A DNA stretch of 64,000 nt from Phyllobacterium sp. OV277. Its GTDB lineage: Bacteria; Pseudomonadota; Alphaproteobacteria; Rhizobiales; Rhizobiaceae. The stretch is from assembly GCF_900104355.1 (NCBI RefSeq), contig NZ_FNIY01000003.1:62001-126000 (forward strand). The letters run 5' to 3'. Of this stretch, positions 35,348-44,556 are shown one piece after another; positions within the stretch are counted from its first letter, which is position 1; each line of letters begins with the position of its first letter. The notes under the pieces are model-generated. The model ran no database searches and was not told where the DNA came from. It saw nothing but the letters and a program-made list of their open reading frames with translations. A program made the position numbers and the translations under genes.

Positions 35348-36586
35348 ATGGCCGCGATTCAATCGAGCACCGAGAAGCCATCTGGTATTCCCTGGCTGAT
35401 CATCATCGCCGGTTCGCTCATTGCCGTCATGACCTTTGGCCCGCGTTCAGCCATGGGCCTTTTCCAGTTGCCGCTTCTGCAGGACAAGGGCTGGGACCGC
35501 ACCACCTTCAGCATGGCTATTGCCTTGCAAAACCTCTTCTGGGGTATCGGCCAGCCATTCTTTGGCGCCATCGCTGACAAATACGGCACATGGCGCGTTT
35601 TGCTGATGTCGGCGATTCTCTATGCATCTGGTCTTGTGCTGATGGCATGGTCGACCACGCCCGGAATGCTCTATATCGGGGGCGGCCTGCTTGTCGGTCT
35701 TGGTATTGCCTCCGGGTCGTTCGGAACAATCCTGTCCGCGTTTGCGCGCAATGTCTCGGCAGAAAAACGCACTTTCGTTTTCGGCATCGGCACAGCAGCG
35801 GGTTCTGCCGGAATGTTCGTGTTTTCGCCTGTCAGCCTTGAATTGATCGAGCATTATGGCTGGTCGGATGCACTGGTTTATCTCGGTATAGCCATGGCAA
35901 TCGTGCCGCTTCTCGCCATTCCACTCCGGGGCAACTCCTCCAGTGGCCGGATCAGTGAAGCGCAATATAAACAGTCCATGGGTGAAGCCTTGCGCGAGGC
36001 ACTGGGACACAGAAGCTATGTGTTGCTGACAACGGGCTTTTTCGTTTGCGGCTTTCAGCTTGCCTTCATCACCGCGCATTTCCCGGCTTATCTCAATGAT
36101 ATCGGTATTGATGCCAAGTATGCGGTGCTGGCGCTGGCGCTTATCGGCTTTTTCAATGTGATCGGATCGCTGGCCTCCGGTGTCATCAGCCAGCGTTATT
36201 CCAAGCCAAAATTTCTTGCTTATCTCTACATTGGCCGTTCGGTGCTGGTTGCAGCATTCCTGCTGCTGCCACAAACTGGCGCGTCGGTGGTCGTTTTCGC
36301 AATTGTCATGGGACTGATGTGGCTTTCAACGGTACCGCCGACAAATGCCCTTGTTGCGATCATGTTCGGCACGCGCTACCTCGCCATGCTTGGCGGCATC
36401 GTATTCTTCTCACATCAGGTCGGTTCATTCCTCGGCGTCTGGCTTGGCGGTTATCTCTACGACCATTTGGGCAGCTATAACCCCGTCTGGTGGCTGAGCG
36501 TTGTGCTTGGCATTTTAGCCGCTATCGTGCATTGGCCGATTGAAGAGCGGCAGGCGGATCGCCCTGCCCTGCAACCGGCCGAATAG
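35348..36586 (+). CDS. MFS transporter
   Basis: A 412-residue major facilitator with twelve predicted hydrophobic segments. The cytoplasmic loop 2-3 motif appears as GAIADKYGTWRVLLM and the second half has a similar loop near SGVISQRYSKPKFL. It resembles the monocarboxylate/oxalate-type (OFA-like) carriers by the long uniform helices and the YLYDHLGSYNPVWW ending, but the substrate is not determinable. The ATG at 35348 follows GGGGGAGA. It converges on the GH5 gene with only 3 bases between stops. Confidence 0.82.
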   Translation: MAAIQSSTEKPSGIPWLIIIAGSLIAVMTFGPRSAMGLFQLPLLQDKGWDRTTFSMAIALQNLFWGIGQPFFGAIADKYGTWRVLLMSAILYASGLVLMAWSTTPGMLYIGGGLLVGLGIASGSFGTILSAFARNVSAEKRTFVFGIGTAAGSAGMFVFSPVSLELIEHYGWSDALVYLGIAMAIVPLLAIPLRGNSSSGRISEAQYKQSMGEALREALGHRSYVLLTTGFFVCGFQLAFITAHFPAYLNDIGIDAKYAVLALALIGFFNVIGSLASGVISQRYSKPKFLAYLYIGRSVLVAAFLLLPQTGASVVVFAIVMGLMWLSTVPPTNALVAIMFGTRYLAMLGGIVFFSHQVGSFLGVWLGGYLYDHLGSYNPVWWLSVVLGILAAIVHWPIEERQADRPALQPAE

Positions 36587-36589
36587 TCT

Positions 36590-37768
36590 TCAGGGCTGGA
36601 GACGCTTGCGGATGGGCTCGAATTCCGGCGTTGCCTTGCGCTTCACCGGATCAGGCTCATTGGCGTCGATAGCGTCCCAGTATTTCCAATTGACTTTTTC
36701 CGAACCAAGCTCGTAGTCCATGCCGTCCCAGCTATCCTCGCGAAAACTGTAAAAAGCCCAGTGCAGCTTGTTGCTGTCGAGCGCAGTCAGCACGTCATCC
36801 AGATAGGGCTTGCAGCCGGGAAGCTGGCGCATACAGCCATATTCACCCGCCACCATACGGTTCAGCGGCACGCCATGAGCTTTCGCCCAATCCACAGGCT
36901 TGGCAAGATATTCGGTGACTTTCTGCGCGTTCCACATAACCTTCGATCCGGCATAGGGCACCTCGCCGGGATAGGCATAGGGCTTCTTGCGCTTGATATT
37001 GGGAGCACTGGTCGCTTCATAGGGTTCATACATGTGAAAACTGTAGATGACTTTCTGGTCATCAAGCGGTTTCGGCCAATAGCTGAACGCATCGGCTGCC
37101 GCATACCATCCGGCGTCGGCCATGATGGGCGTTACCGGATCGATCTTCCTGATCTCGGCAATCACCATGTTGTAGAAGGCAATCAGATCGCGGGAGCCGC
37201 CCTTTTGCTTGTCATACCAGGCTTGCATATCCGCGGCTGAGGCATGTTCGGCAACGCCGCCCATCTTTTCCGGTGCGGGTTCGTTGATCAGATTATAGGC
37301 GGCAATACCGGGGTGATCCTTCAAGGCAGCGGCAAGGTCGTGCCAGAACTGCGCGGCCTCCTGCCACTTTGCCTTGTCCTGCCAAAGCCGGTCATCAAAC
37401 TTGCCATTGTTGTTCTGGGCCCAGCGCATGGCCGGAAGCGACAGCGGCGTGATGACCACTTTGAGACCAGCCTTGTCAGCCCGATCCAGCGTGGCTTTGA
37501 GCGTGGCGAGATCGGAGGCCGGAATGCCTTCATAATGATCGGCATCGCCAATCAGAAAATCGCGCTTGGCCGGTTTCCACTTGTCGTAGGACAGCCGCAC
37601 CCAGCTTGCGCCATAATCTTTCAGCGCATCGAAATAGGCCTGATCAGGTGGCAGCCGGTTGAAACTGTTGCCGCCATGCTGCGGCTTATCCCAGAAACTG
37701 ATGAGATCGGCCGCATTGGCAGCGCAGGTCATGGTCAAAGACAGAAACAGGGTCGTCGCAATACGCAT
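36590..37768 (-). CDS. Glycoside hydrolase family 5-like secreted enzyme
   Basis: A 392-residue protein with a signal peptide (about 1-19, ending ANAA) and a TIM-barrel domain. The acid/base glutamate is in YNLINEPAPE (NEP motif); WVRLSYDKW near the start of the barrel and VIYSFHMYEPYE (His/Tyr motif) are typical of GH5 cellulases/endoglucanases. The nucleophile probably lies in the VAGEYGCMRQ segment. It would cleave a beta-glucan or mannan in the periplasm or outside. It lies 148 bases downstream of the PTS IIB gene on the same strand, with a hairpin between them. Confidence 0.82.
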   Translation of the reverse strand: MRIATTLFLSLTMTCAANAADLISFWDKPQHGGNSFNRLPPDQAYFDALKDYGASWVRLSYDKWKPAKRDFLIGDADHYEGIPASDLATLKATLDRADKAGLKVVITPLSLPAMRWAQNNNGKFDDRLWQDKAKWQEAAQFWHDLAAALKDHPGIAAYNLINEPAPEKMGGVAEHASAADMQAWYDKQKGGSRDLIAFYNMVIAEIRKIDPVTPIMADAGWYAAADAFSYWPKPLDDQKVIYSFHMYEPYEATSAPNIKRKKPYAYPGEVPYAGSKVMWNAQKVTEYLAKPVDWAKAHGVPLNRMVAGEYGCMRQLPGCKPYLDDVLTALDSNKLHWAFYSFREDSWDGMDYELGSEKVNWKYWDAIDANEPDPVKRKATPEFEPIRKRLQP

Positions 37769-37864
37769 GGGAACTCTTTCGGATCAGTATGTTCAGACCA
37801 ATTGCTGGAGCACTGCGGCGAGAATGGGTCCTGTCTGGCGCCGATCTATGGCTATCAACAGAAA

Positions 37865-37890
37865 CCGCCGCCTGACGAAGCAAGCGGCGG
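37865..37890 (-). terminator. Stem-loop between PTS IIB and GH5 genes
   Basis: A 7-base-pair GC-only stem (CCGCCGC with GCGGCGG) followed on the minus strand by TTTC. It lies 26 bases after the IIB stop. The short T-run makes it a weak or partial terminator, so some transcription may pass to the GH5 gene. Confidence 0.5.
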
Positions 37891-37916
37891 AAATTTCAGT
37901 TCCGGCGATAGAAATA

Positions 37917-38204
37917 TCAACCGCGTAAAACAGCCTCGATCTTGTCGAGCGCCTCGGCCTTGCCGATACCGGTCAAAAACGCGAGCGTCGTGATAACCGG
38001 TTTGCCAAGGTCCTTCGGCAATTGCGCCGTAGAGACAACAAGATCAACATCATCGATCTGCCCGGCCACCTCGGCCACCTTGCATTGCCGCGCGTTGAAA
38101 CTGATGCCGCGTTCCTTCAATGCATCTGCCACCGCATGGGCGACGACGGTTGATGTGGCGATACCGGTTCCACAGGCGAAAAGTACAGTCTTTTGTTTGG
38201 TCAT
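37917..38204 (-). CDS. PTS EIIB component, galactitol type
   Basis: A 95-residue EIIB domain. The phospho-accepting cysteine is Cys11 in LFACGTGIATST, the GatB-type P-loop. It passes phosphate from EIIA to the incoming sugar alcohol at EIIC. Third gene of a IIC-IIA-IIB set, 24 bases after the IIA gene. Galactitol is the family prototype; the true substrate may be another polyol or pentitol. Confidence 0.88.
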   Translation of the reverse strand: MTKQKTVLFACGTGIATSTVVAHAVADALKERGISFNARQCKVAEVAGQIDDVDLVVSTAQLPKDLGKPVITTLAFLTGIGKAEALDKIEAVLRG

Positions 38205-38228
38205 TGGTCCCTCTTCATCCCGAATAGC

Positions 38229-38690
38229 CTAAGCCAGCAGCCGGGCTACATCCTCTACCGTGTTGGATTGCATCAAGGCGGTGATCGTATCGGCAGACTG
38301 TATGGTCATGGCGATCTCCTGCAGCATTTCGATCTGTTGGTCCTTATCACTGAGCGCCATGAGAAAAACCACACTGACCTGCAGCTTTTCATCCGGATCT
38401 TCCATGTTGGAAAAAGCCACCGGCTTGCACAATGTCGCCATGGCGAGGCCCGGTTTCAGCACATGTTCGGGGTCCGTATGCGGAATGGCCACATTGTTGT
38501 CTGAACCCAGCGGCAAGCCTGTCGGCAGCTCCGCCTCGCGGGCAAGCACCGCCTCGGCAAAGCTTGGTTTCACATAGCCCAGACTGTGCAAACGGTCGGA
38601 AAGTATCCGGATAATCTCCTGATCATTTCCGGCCTCGACCCCAAGGATAATTGCCCCCGGATCGAGATAGTTCATCAAGGCTTTCGCCAT
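38229..38690 (-). CDS. PTS EIIA component, fructose/galactitol type
   Basis: A 153-residue EIIA of the Fru/Mtl/Gat superfamily with phospho-histidine His71 in VAIPHTDPEHVL. It accepts phosphate from HPr. The regulatory paralogue PtsN has the same fold, but adjacency to IIB and IIC genes of galactitol type supports a transport role. It starts 24 bases after gatC ends and is coupled with IIB. Confidence 0.87.
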   Translation of the reverse strand: MAKALMNYLDPGAIILGVEAGNDQEIIRILSDRLHSLGYVKPSFAEAVLAREAELPTGLPLGSDNNVAIPHTDPEHVLKPGLAMATLCKPVAFSNMEDPDEKLQVSVVFLMALSDKDQQIEMLQEIAMTIQSADTITALMQSNTVEDVARLLA

Positions 38691-38714
38691 TCAATTCACT
38701 CCAGTATGCGTATT

Positions 38715-40118
38715 TCAGGCTGTCTTGTCTGCGTTTTCATCGGCACCCGCCGCCCGTTCCCACGCGGCGGTATTTCGATGATAAGCCCAGAATGCACCGG
38801 CAATAATGATGGCGATAAGCCCGAGACCTGCCGCGCCAAGGCTGCGGATTGCAGCAATCACCGCGTAGGAAACCCACAGGAACCCATCAACCACACTGGT
38901 AATCTGCACCGCATTGGCAGGCATCTTGAAGCCGGATGATTGGGCAGCGCTGGTAAACAGCGGCGCCAGCGCATTGGCAACGTAGAAGCCGACAGCCAGC
39001 GTAAACGTGCCGACAATGACCATGCGGAAGACATTTCCCTTCAACAAGGGCGCTGTCATGGCAACGATGAAAGGAATAACCGCTAGATCGGCAAAAAGAA
39101 TGATGCGATTACCCGGCAGGATGATCGACAGGATGATCGCGATGGGCACGAGGATCAGCGATGAGGAAATCGCGGCGGGATGGCCAATCAGGATTGCCGA
39201 ATCGAGACCCACCAGCAACTCGCGGTCGCCTGTCCGCTTCTTGACGAACGCCTGTGCCGCATCGGAAACCGGCAGCAGTCCCTCCATCAAAATCTTGACC
39301 ATGCGCGGCAGCAGCAGCATCACCGCCGCCAGTGTCATGCCTGTTTGCAGGACCTTGCTCAGAACCACACCGAAATCCCCGGCGTTATAATAGGCGATGA
39401 CACCCAGCACGAGACCGATGATCAAGCCAAGAATGACCGGCTCGCCAAACACACCGAAACGCTTTTCAAAGGTCTCGGTGTTGATTTCGATCTTGTTGAT
39501 GCCGGGAATGCGGTCGATGATCCAGTTCAGCACAATGGCAATCGGCAGGATTTGCGCCGACGCCAGATGCGGCACGGAAATGCCGGGGATGCCGTAGAAT
39601 TGCTGTACCGCCTTGGCCGACCAATCGGCAAACAGCAGGCACAGCGCCACCATCAGCGCCGCAACAATCAGGCCGTAAACGAGACTGTCCGTGGCCGCGA
39701 CGGCGAGCGAACCGATGAAGGCAAAGTGCCAGAAATTCCACACATCGACATTAAGCGTACGCGTCAGGCGCGTCAGAAGCAGGACGATGTTGACGGCGAT
39801 GCCAATCGGGATGACCCAGAGACCGACCGATGATCCAAAGGCAATGGCGGCAGCCGATGGCCAGCCTACATCAACAATATCGCGCTGAATGCCGGTATTG
39901 GTCACAATCGCCTTGGCCACATCGCCAATCGATGTGAGCATCAGCCCAAGCACAAGATTGATACCGATAAATGCCACGCCGATGGTAACAGCCGCACGGA
40001 ACGCGCGCCCCACCTTGGCACCGAGTACCACAGCAATGATAAAAATCACAATCGGCAAAAGGACCGTTGGTCCCATTGTATCGACGGCAGCCTTCAGGCC
40101 CGCCAGAAAACCATCCAT
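38715..40118 (-). CDS. PTS EIIC component, galactitol type
   Basis: A 467-residue membrane permease with about ten hydrophobic segments, of the GatC family: it starts MDGFLAGLKAAVDTMGPTVL, has ILGLIIGLVLGVIAYY and ends with a charged tail. It carries the sugar alcohol across the inner membrane while EIIB phosphorylates it. The ATG at 40118 follows GGGAGG; the longer frame upstream has no ribosome site. It is the first gene of the set and has a perfect inverted repeat about 140 bases upstream. Confidence 0.88.
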   Translation of the reverse strand: MDGFLAGLKAAVDTMGPTVLLPIVIFIIAVVLGAKVGRAFRAAVTIGVAFIGINLVLGLMLTSIGDVAKAIVTNTGIQRDIVDVGWPSAAAIAFGSSVGLWVIPIGIAVNIVLLLTRLTRTLNVDVWNFWHFAFIGSLAVAATDSLVYGLIVAALMVALCLLFADWSAKAVQQFYGIPGISVPHLASAQILPIAIVLNWIIDRIPGINKIEINTETFEKRFGVFGEPVILGLIIGLVLGVIAYYNAGDFGVVLSKVLQTGMTLAAVMLLLPRMVKILMEGLLPVSDAAQAFVKKRTGDRELLVGLDSAILIGHPAAISSSLILVPIAIILSIILPGNRIILFADLAVIPFIVAMTAPLLKGNVFRMVIVGTFTLAVGFYVANALAPLFTSAAQSSGFKMPANAVQITSVVDGFLWVSYAVIAAIRSLGAAGLGLIAIIIAGAFWAYHRNTAAWERAAGADENADKTA

Positions 40119-40254
40119 TCCAACCTCCCAGCAGCCACATTGGACCGCGCATTCCCCCAACGCTTATGTCTGCGTCGCGCCAATGTTTGACAGGATATGC
40201 GGGAAAAACCAGCGGGTTTTCACATTATTTGACGGGAATTCACACTTGTGCGCA

Positions 40255-40273
40255 GCAATTTTGAGCAAATTGC
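40255..40273. promoter_or_regulatory. Inverted repeat, candidate operator of the PTS operon
   Basis: GCAATTT, 5-base spacer, AAATTGC: a perfect 7-base inverted repeat of 19 bases in total, lying between the PTS operon (start 40118, minus) and a methyltransferase gene (start 40427, plus). The regulator is not in the immediate neighbourhood. Confidence 0.4.
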
Positions 40274-40426
40274 CGTTTCATGGGCGGGTTAGGGCGCGGA
40301 CCCGCAAACGCGCGACCAAAGGCGGATTGATGCGAGTCTGTTGTATCGGATCGCTCGCGAATGATCCCCATGCAGCCAATTATGTGCTAGTCTTACGAGC
40401 TATCGAACGGAGCCCGGCAATAGGCG

Positions 40427-41239
40427 ATGTTGGAAACTGACAAGGTGTTCGCCGGTTCAATTCCGGAAAGTTACGACCGCTACATGGTGCCGTTGATTTT
40501 CGAGCCGTATGCGGCGGATATTGCACAAAGAGCGGCGTCCCTGTCGCCAAGTGCCGTTTTGGAAATCGCTGTGGGCAGCGGGGTTGTCACACGCGCATTA
40601 GCGCCAAGACTATCATCGGGCGCAAGCTATGTCGCAACCGACCTCAACCAGCCGATGATCGACTACGCCGCATCGCGACAACCTCGCGACAGCCGGATCA
40701 TATGGCGCCAAGCGGATGCTCTGGCGCTACCATTTGAAAACGCAACCTTCGATCTCGTTTGTTGCCAGTTTGGCGCGATGTTCTTTCCTGACCGCTCATC
40801 TGGTTACCGGGAAGCAAAGCGGGTCTTGAAGCCCGGAGGACATTTTTTGTTCAACGTATGGGATCGTATCGAGGAGAACGTATTTGCGGACGATGTGACG
40901 AATGCTCTCGCAAAGATGTTTCCGAACGATCCGCCACGCTTTCTGGCACGCACGCCGCACGGCTACCACGATACGGCATTGATCCGTAGCGAGCTGGAGG
41001 ACTCAGGTTTCTCCCGCGTGGTGATCGACACGAGAGCCGAACAAAGCCGTGCATCCTCGCCGCGCCTTCCCGCCATTGCCTATTGTCAGGGAACTGTTCT
41101 TCGCAACGAAATCGAGGCCAGAGACGCCGGGAAATTGGAAACTGCAACCGACTACGTCGCGTCCGTGATTGCCGATAGACATGGCAGCGGCGAGGTTGCC
41201 GCCAAGATTCAGGCACATGTAATCGTAGCTGTCGCCTAA
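40427..41239 (+). CDS. SAM-dependent methyltransferase, UbiE/class I type
   Basis: A 270-residue class I methyltransferase. Motif I is AVLEIAVGSGVVTRALA (SAM-binding loop), motif II is in YVATDLNQPMIDYA, and post-motif DALALPFENATFDLVCCQFG and AKRVLKPGGHFLFNVWD complete the Methyltransf_11 pattern. The substrate is unknown. It is divergent from the PTS operon. The 227 bases after it hold only a short open stretch without a start. Confidence 0.85.
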   Translation: MLETDKVFAGSIPESYDRYMVPLIFEPYAADIAQRAASLSPSAVLEIAVGSGVVTRALAPRLSSGASYVATDLNQPMIDYAASRQPRDSRIIWRQADALALPFENATFDLVCCQFGAMFFPDRSSGYREAKRVLKPGGHFLFNVWDRIEENVFADDVTNALAKMFPNDPPRFLARTPHGYHDTALIRSELEDSGFSRVVIDTRAEQSRASSPRLPAIAYCQGTVLRNEIEARDAGKLETATDYVASVIADRHGSGEVAAKIQAHVIVAVA

Positions 41240-41466
41240 GGTTGGGATTTCCCTTCTCGCACTTAGCGTCTTTTAGCTACGCGTCAGAATTCGGTCGCTA
41301 TTGTGAATGTACTGATCTCATCCCCCCGCGCATCGCCGGATAGCGATGCCGTCCACGTATTGCGTCAGCGGTCTTATGAAAAGGTCAAGGCCGGTTTGCA
41401 CAAAAGACTGTCCGCAGAAGAGGTTCCTGCCGCACTTTAACCGGTTAAGGCGTTTCAGCAATGGTG

Positions 41467-42225
41467 TCAGTGGGCCCCGGCCGGCAATGTGACAACCAAA
41501 GGTCCGTTACGGGTTGCAACCACCGTATGCTCATACTGGACAGTCAAGGCGCGCGGTTCACTGTACAATGTCCATGCGTCGTCGCCACCTTCTGCAAATT
41601 CTGCACCCAATGACAGAAAGGGTTCGACGGTAAATACCAATCCCTCGTTCATGAACCGGCGTTCGGAATGATCGGGCCACGTCGAAATTTCAGTCGGCTC
41701 TTCGTGCAGAGAATGGCCGACACCGTGGCTAGCCAAATTGCGCACGAGTGTATAGCCATTCTTGCGGGCAAATGTACCAATTGCATTGCCAATACCTGCG
41801 ATTGGCTTGTTTGCACCGACCTGCCGCAAGCCGGTCCACATAGCACGACGGCCGTCACGGCAAAGGCGTTCCACAACACGCGAAACAGGCGGCACGGCAA
41901 ACGACGCTCCGGTGTCGGCAAAAAAACCATTCTTCTCAGCGGATACGTCAATGTTCACAAGATCGCCAGCAGCGATGCGGCGCGAGCCTGGAATGCCATG
42001 AGCAATTTCTTCGTTAACGCTGATACATGTGGCTCCCGGAAATCCATAGGTGAGTTCCGGCGCAGATCGCGCCCCGGCTGCATCAAGAAGCTCCCGTCCA
42101 AGCCCATCAAGCTCGGCTGTGGTCATTCCCGGTTCCAGTGCCGCACCCATAGCCGCCAAGATATCGGCAACAATTCTTCCAATTTCCTGCAGCTTGATCA
42201 GATCGTCGTCATTGGAAATTGTCAT
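41467..42225 (-). CDS. map: Methionine aminopeptidase, type I
   Basis: Removes the N-terminal methionine from nascent proteins. The 252-residue protein has the five metal ligands in their usual contexts: DVSAEKNGFFADTG (two Asp), GHSLHEEPT (His), FTVEPFLS (Glu) and VQYEHTVVAT (Glu); also NEEIAHGIPG with the catalytic His. The ATG at 42225 (MTISNDDDLIKL) fits the family. It lacks the N-terminal zinc-finger extension. Alphaproteobacteria often have more than one map, so this may be a second copy. It ends a long minus-strand series. Confidence 0.9.
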   Translation of the reverse strand: MTISNDDDLIKLQEIGRIVADILAAMGAALEPGMTTAELDGLGRELLDAAGARSAPELTYGFPGATCISVNEEIAHGIPGSRRIAAGDLVNIDVSAEKNGFFADTGASFAVPPVSRVVERLCRDGRRAMWTGLRQVGANKPIAGIGNAIGTFARKNGYTLVRNLASHGVGHSLHEEPTEISTWPDHSERRFMNEGLVFTVEPFLSLGAEFAEGGDDAWTLYSEPRALTVQYEHTVVATRNGPLVVTLPAGAH

Positions 42226-42319
42226 TCTCGAACTCGCTCTCATAGGCCCATACAACGTGCCTCAAATAAGTCACTGTACCGGGACAATCAACAATCTGAA
42301 TTGTATCTCGTCGGCTGAT

Positions 42320-42829
42320 TCAACCGCCGCGCATAAAACTTTCAAGCGGGAAGATTGCGCAGGTTTCGGTGCCGTGGGCCAGCAGCTTGCCATTTGCGTC
42401 ACGCAGGAAGGCTTCCGATGTTGCCAGCGTCCGCCCGCGATGCACGAGCTTGCCCTCGCAGAATACCGGGCCGGTATCGGGAGACACAGGGCGCACGAGG
42501 TTCACCTTGAATTCGACGGTCGTATAGGCCTCGCCCGGCTTCAGCGTGGTCATGACACAGCAGGCGAGCGCCGAATCCATCAAGGTTGCAATCCAGCCGC
42601 CGTGAATGCCGCCCATTGGATTGAGATGTTCGCGCGCCGGGATGCCTTTGAAAACGACCCGGTTCAGCTCCACCTCATGCAGATTAAAGGTCAGCGTTTG
42701 GGCGATGGGCGGTGCGGGATATTCGCCTCGCAGCATGGCCTGCAGGATGTCGAGGCCGCTGCGTTTGGCCAGATCGGCAAGTGGCAGCGTACCAATGCCG
42801 CCGGGAAATGCGATAGTCTCTGAACTCAT
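42320..42829 (-). CDS. PaaI-family hotdog thioesterase
   Basis: A 169-residue hotdog-fold protein. The PaaI/4HBT pattern NPMGGIHGGWIATLMDSALACCV contains the substrate-binding HGG and the helix with the catalytic Asp. Members hydrolyse acyl- or aryl-CoA. The start overlaps the recO stop by four bases (ATGA), so it is translated with recO. No phenylacetate genes are near, so the substrate remains open. Confidence 0.87.
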   Translation of the reverse strand: MSSETIAFPGGIGTLPLADLAKRSGLDILQAMLRGEYPAPPIAQTLTFNLHEVELNRVVFKGIPAREHLNPMGGIHGGWIATLMDSALACCVMTTLKPGEAYTTVEFKVNLVRPVSPDTGPVFCEGKLVHRGRTLATSEAFLRDANGKLLAHGTETCAIFPLESFMRGG

Positions 42830-43602
42830 GGAAGCACGGACCTTTCCTCGGCCGCCGGACCCTGCCCTGCCGCCCTTGATATCGATCTTGAAACAGCGGT
42901 CAGAAACCCGTCACGCGACTCCGGCGCTTTCAGCGCCCTTGGCTCCCAGACGTGCCGGGTAAAGAAGAAACTCGTCAGGCGAAACGCATCGACAAGCTCC
43001 GTCAGCGATGCGACCCGCACCTTTGAACTGACCATGAAAGGTGGCATCACCAGAAGCTTGTCGGCCCATGGTGCGCCCGCATCGCGCGAAACGGCGCGGC
43101 CCGATTTGGGCGATACATAGGCGAGGTTTTCGGCGCTTCCCGTCGACGCACAGCGTTTCAGATCAAGGCCAAAGCCCAGCTCCTCCAGCATCATCACCTC
43201 AAAGCGCAGGAGAAGCTCGCCCGAGATCAGCGGATCGTCGCAATGCTCAAGGATAATGGCGAGTGTTTCAAAAAGGCCCTGATGCGGATCGCGCTCCGGC
43301 AACAGTCTCAAATGAGCGGCGGCCAGTTGCAGCGCATAAAGACCAACGGGCTGCTCGATCAACCGTGCGGCGGCAAAGGAGACCGGTTCGATCTGCATCA
43401 TGCCGAGATGTTCGTCGATACGCGCACGCCAGATCACATCCACCCGGTTTCCCGCCTGCAGCAGCGGTTGCATACGGCGCGAACGTCCGCCGCGCACCAA
43501 CCCCATATGGCGGCCATGCTCGCGCGTCATCAGTTCGAGGATCGCACTGGTTTCCCCGTGCCGCCTCGTTCCGAGTATGATTCCCTCGTCTCGCCATTCC
43601 AT
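42826..43602 (-). CDS. recO: DNA repair protein RecO
   Basis: A 258-residue protein that helps load RecA at gaps with RecF/RecR. The N-terminal OB-fold begins MEWRDEGIILGTRRHGETSAI; the C-terminal domain has GLDLKRCASTGSAENLAYVSPKSGRAVS, where only one cysteine of the usual zinc set remains, as is usual in alphaproteobacteria. It lies 15 bases after era and overlaps the thioesterase gene. Confidence 0.92.
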   Translation of the reverse strand: MEWRDEGIILGTRRHGETSAILELMTREHGRHMGLVRGGRSRRMQPLLQAGNRVDVIWRARIDEHLGMMQIEPVSFAAARLIEQPVGLYALQLAAAHLRLLPERDPHQGLFETLAIILEHCDDPLISGELLLRFEVMMLEELGFGLDLKRCASTGSAENLAYVSPKSGRAVSRDAGAPWADKLLVMPPFMVSSKVRVASLTELVDAFRLTSFFFTRHVWEPRALKAPESRDGFLTAVSRSISRAAGQGPAAEERSVLP

Positions 43603-43617
43603 CAGGCGAGACTCGCG

Positions 43618-44556
43618 CTAACTGTGTGGGAATTCAAGGCCCATTTCGCGGTAACGTTCCGGGTCATTGCCCCAATTGTCACGAACCTTGACGAACAGGA
43701 ACAGGTGAACCTTCTGTTCGAGGATTTCCATCAGTTCCTTGCGGGCCGCCTGACCGATGGACTTGATCGCCTGACCTTCATGGCCGAGCACAATCTTCTT
43801 CTGGCTGTCACGCTCGACATAGATCACCTGCTGGATGCGGACAGAGCCATCCGGCTTTTCTTCCCAGCTTTCAGTCTCGATGGTCGATGAATAGGGCAGT
43901 TCGTTATGCAGACGCAGGAAAAGCTTCTCGCGGGTGATTTCCGCCGCCAGCATGCGCATTGGCATGTCGGAAATCTGGTCTTCCGGGTAATACCATGGGC
44001 CTTCTGGCAGATTGTCGGCCAGATATTTCAGCAAATCCTTGCAGCCATAGCCTTTGAGCGCCGAAATCATGAATGTCTTGTCGAAGTTGATCTTCTCATT
44101 GGCCTTTTGAGCCAGTTCGAGAAGTTTCGGTGCTTCGATACGGTCGACCTTGTTGAGAACGAGGATGACCTTGCGCTTCTTCTCATGCAGGCTGCTCAGA
44201 ATAGCTTCCGCTTCTTCATCGATGCCCTGTTCCACATCGATCAGCACCAGAACAATATCCGCATCCTTGGCACCGCCCCAGGCGGTTGTCACCATGGCGC
44301 GGTCGAGACGGCGTTTTGGTTTGAAGATACCGGGCGTGTCGACCAGCACCATCTGGGTGCGGTCGTGAATGACAATGCCGCGCACCAGCGCCCGCGTTGT
44401 CTGCACCTTGTGGGTGACGATCGAAACCTTGCTGCCGACCAGCTGATTGACCAGCGTCGACTTGCCGGCATTGGGGGCGCCAATCAAAGCAATAAAGCCC
44501 GAACGTGTCGGGCCTTCTGGCTGTGTCGCCTCCGGTGTTAGTTCCTGATCGGTCAT
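43618..44556 (-). CDS. era: Ribosome-assembly GTPase Era
   Basis: A 312-residue GTPase that matures the 30S subunit by binding the 16S rRNA 3' end. G1 is GAPNAGKST, G3 is DTPG, G4 is NKVD; the C-terminal KH domain contains ERDSQKKIVLGHEGQAIKSIG. It overlaps rnc by four bases and precedes recO. lepB-rnc-era-recO is a widely conserved order linking RNA processing with ribosome assembly. Confidence 0.97.
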   Translation of the reverse strand: MTDQELTPEATQPEGPTRSGFIALIGAPNAGKSTLVNQLVGSKVSIVTHKVQTTRALVRGIVIHDRTQMVLVDTPGIFKPKRRLDRAMVTTAWGGAKDADIVLVLIDVEQGIDEEAEAILSSLHEKKRKVILVLNKVDRIEAPKLLELAQKANEKINFDKTFMISALKGYGCKDLLKYLADNLPEGPWYYPEDQISDMPMRMLAAEITREKLFLRLHNELPYSSTIETESWEEKPDGSVRIQQVIYVERDSQKKIVLGHEGQAIKSIGQAARKELMEILEQKVHLFLFVKVRDNWGNDPERYREMGLEFPHS

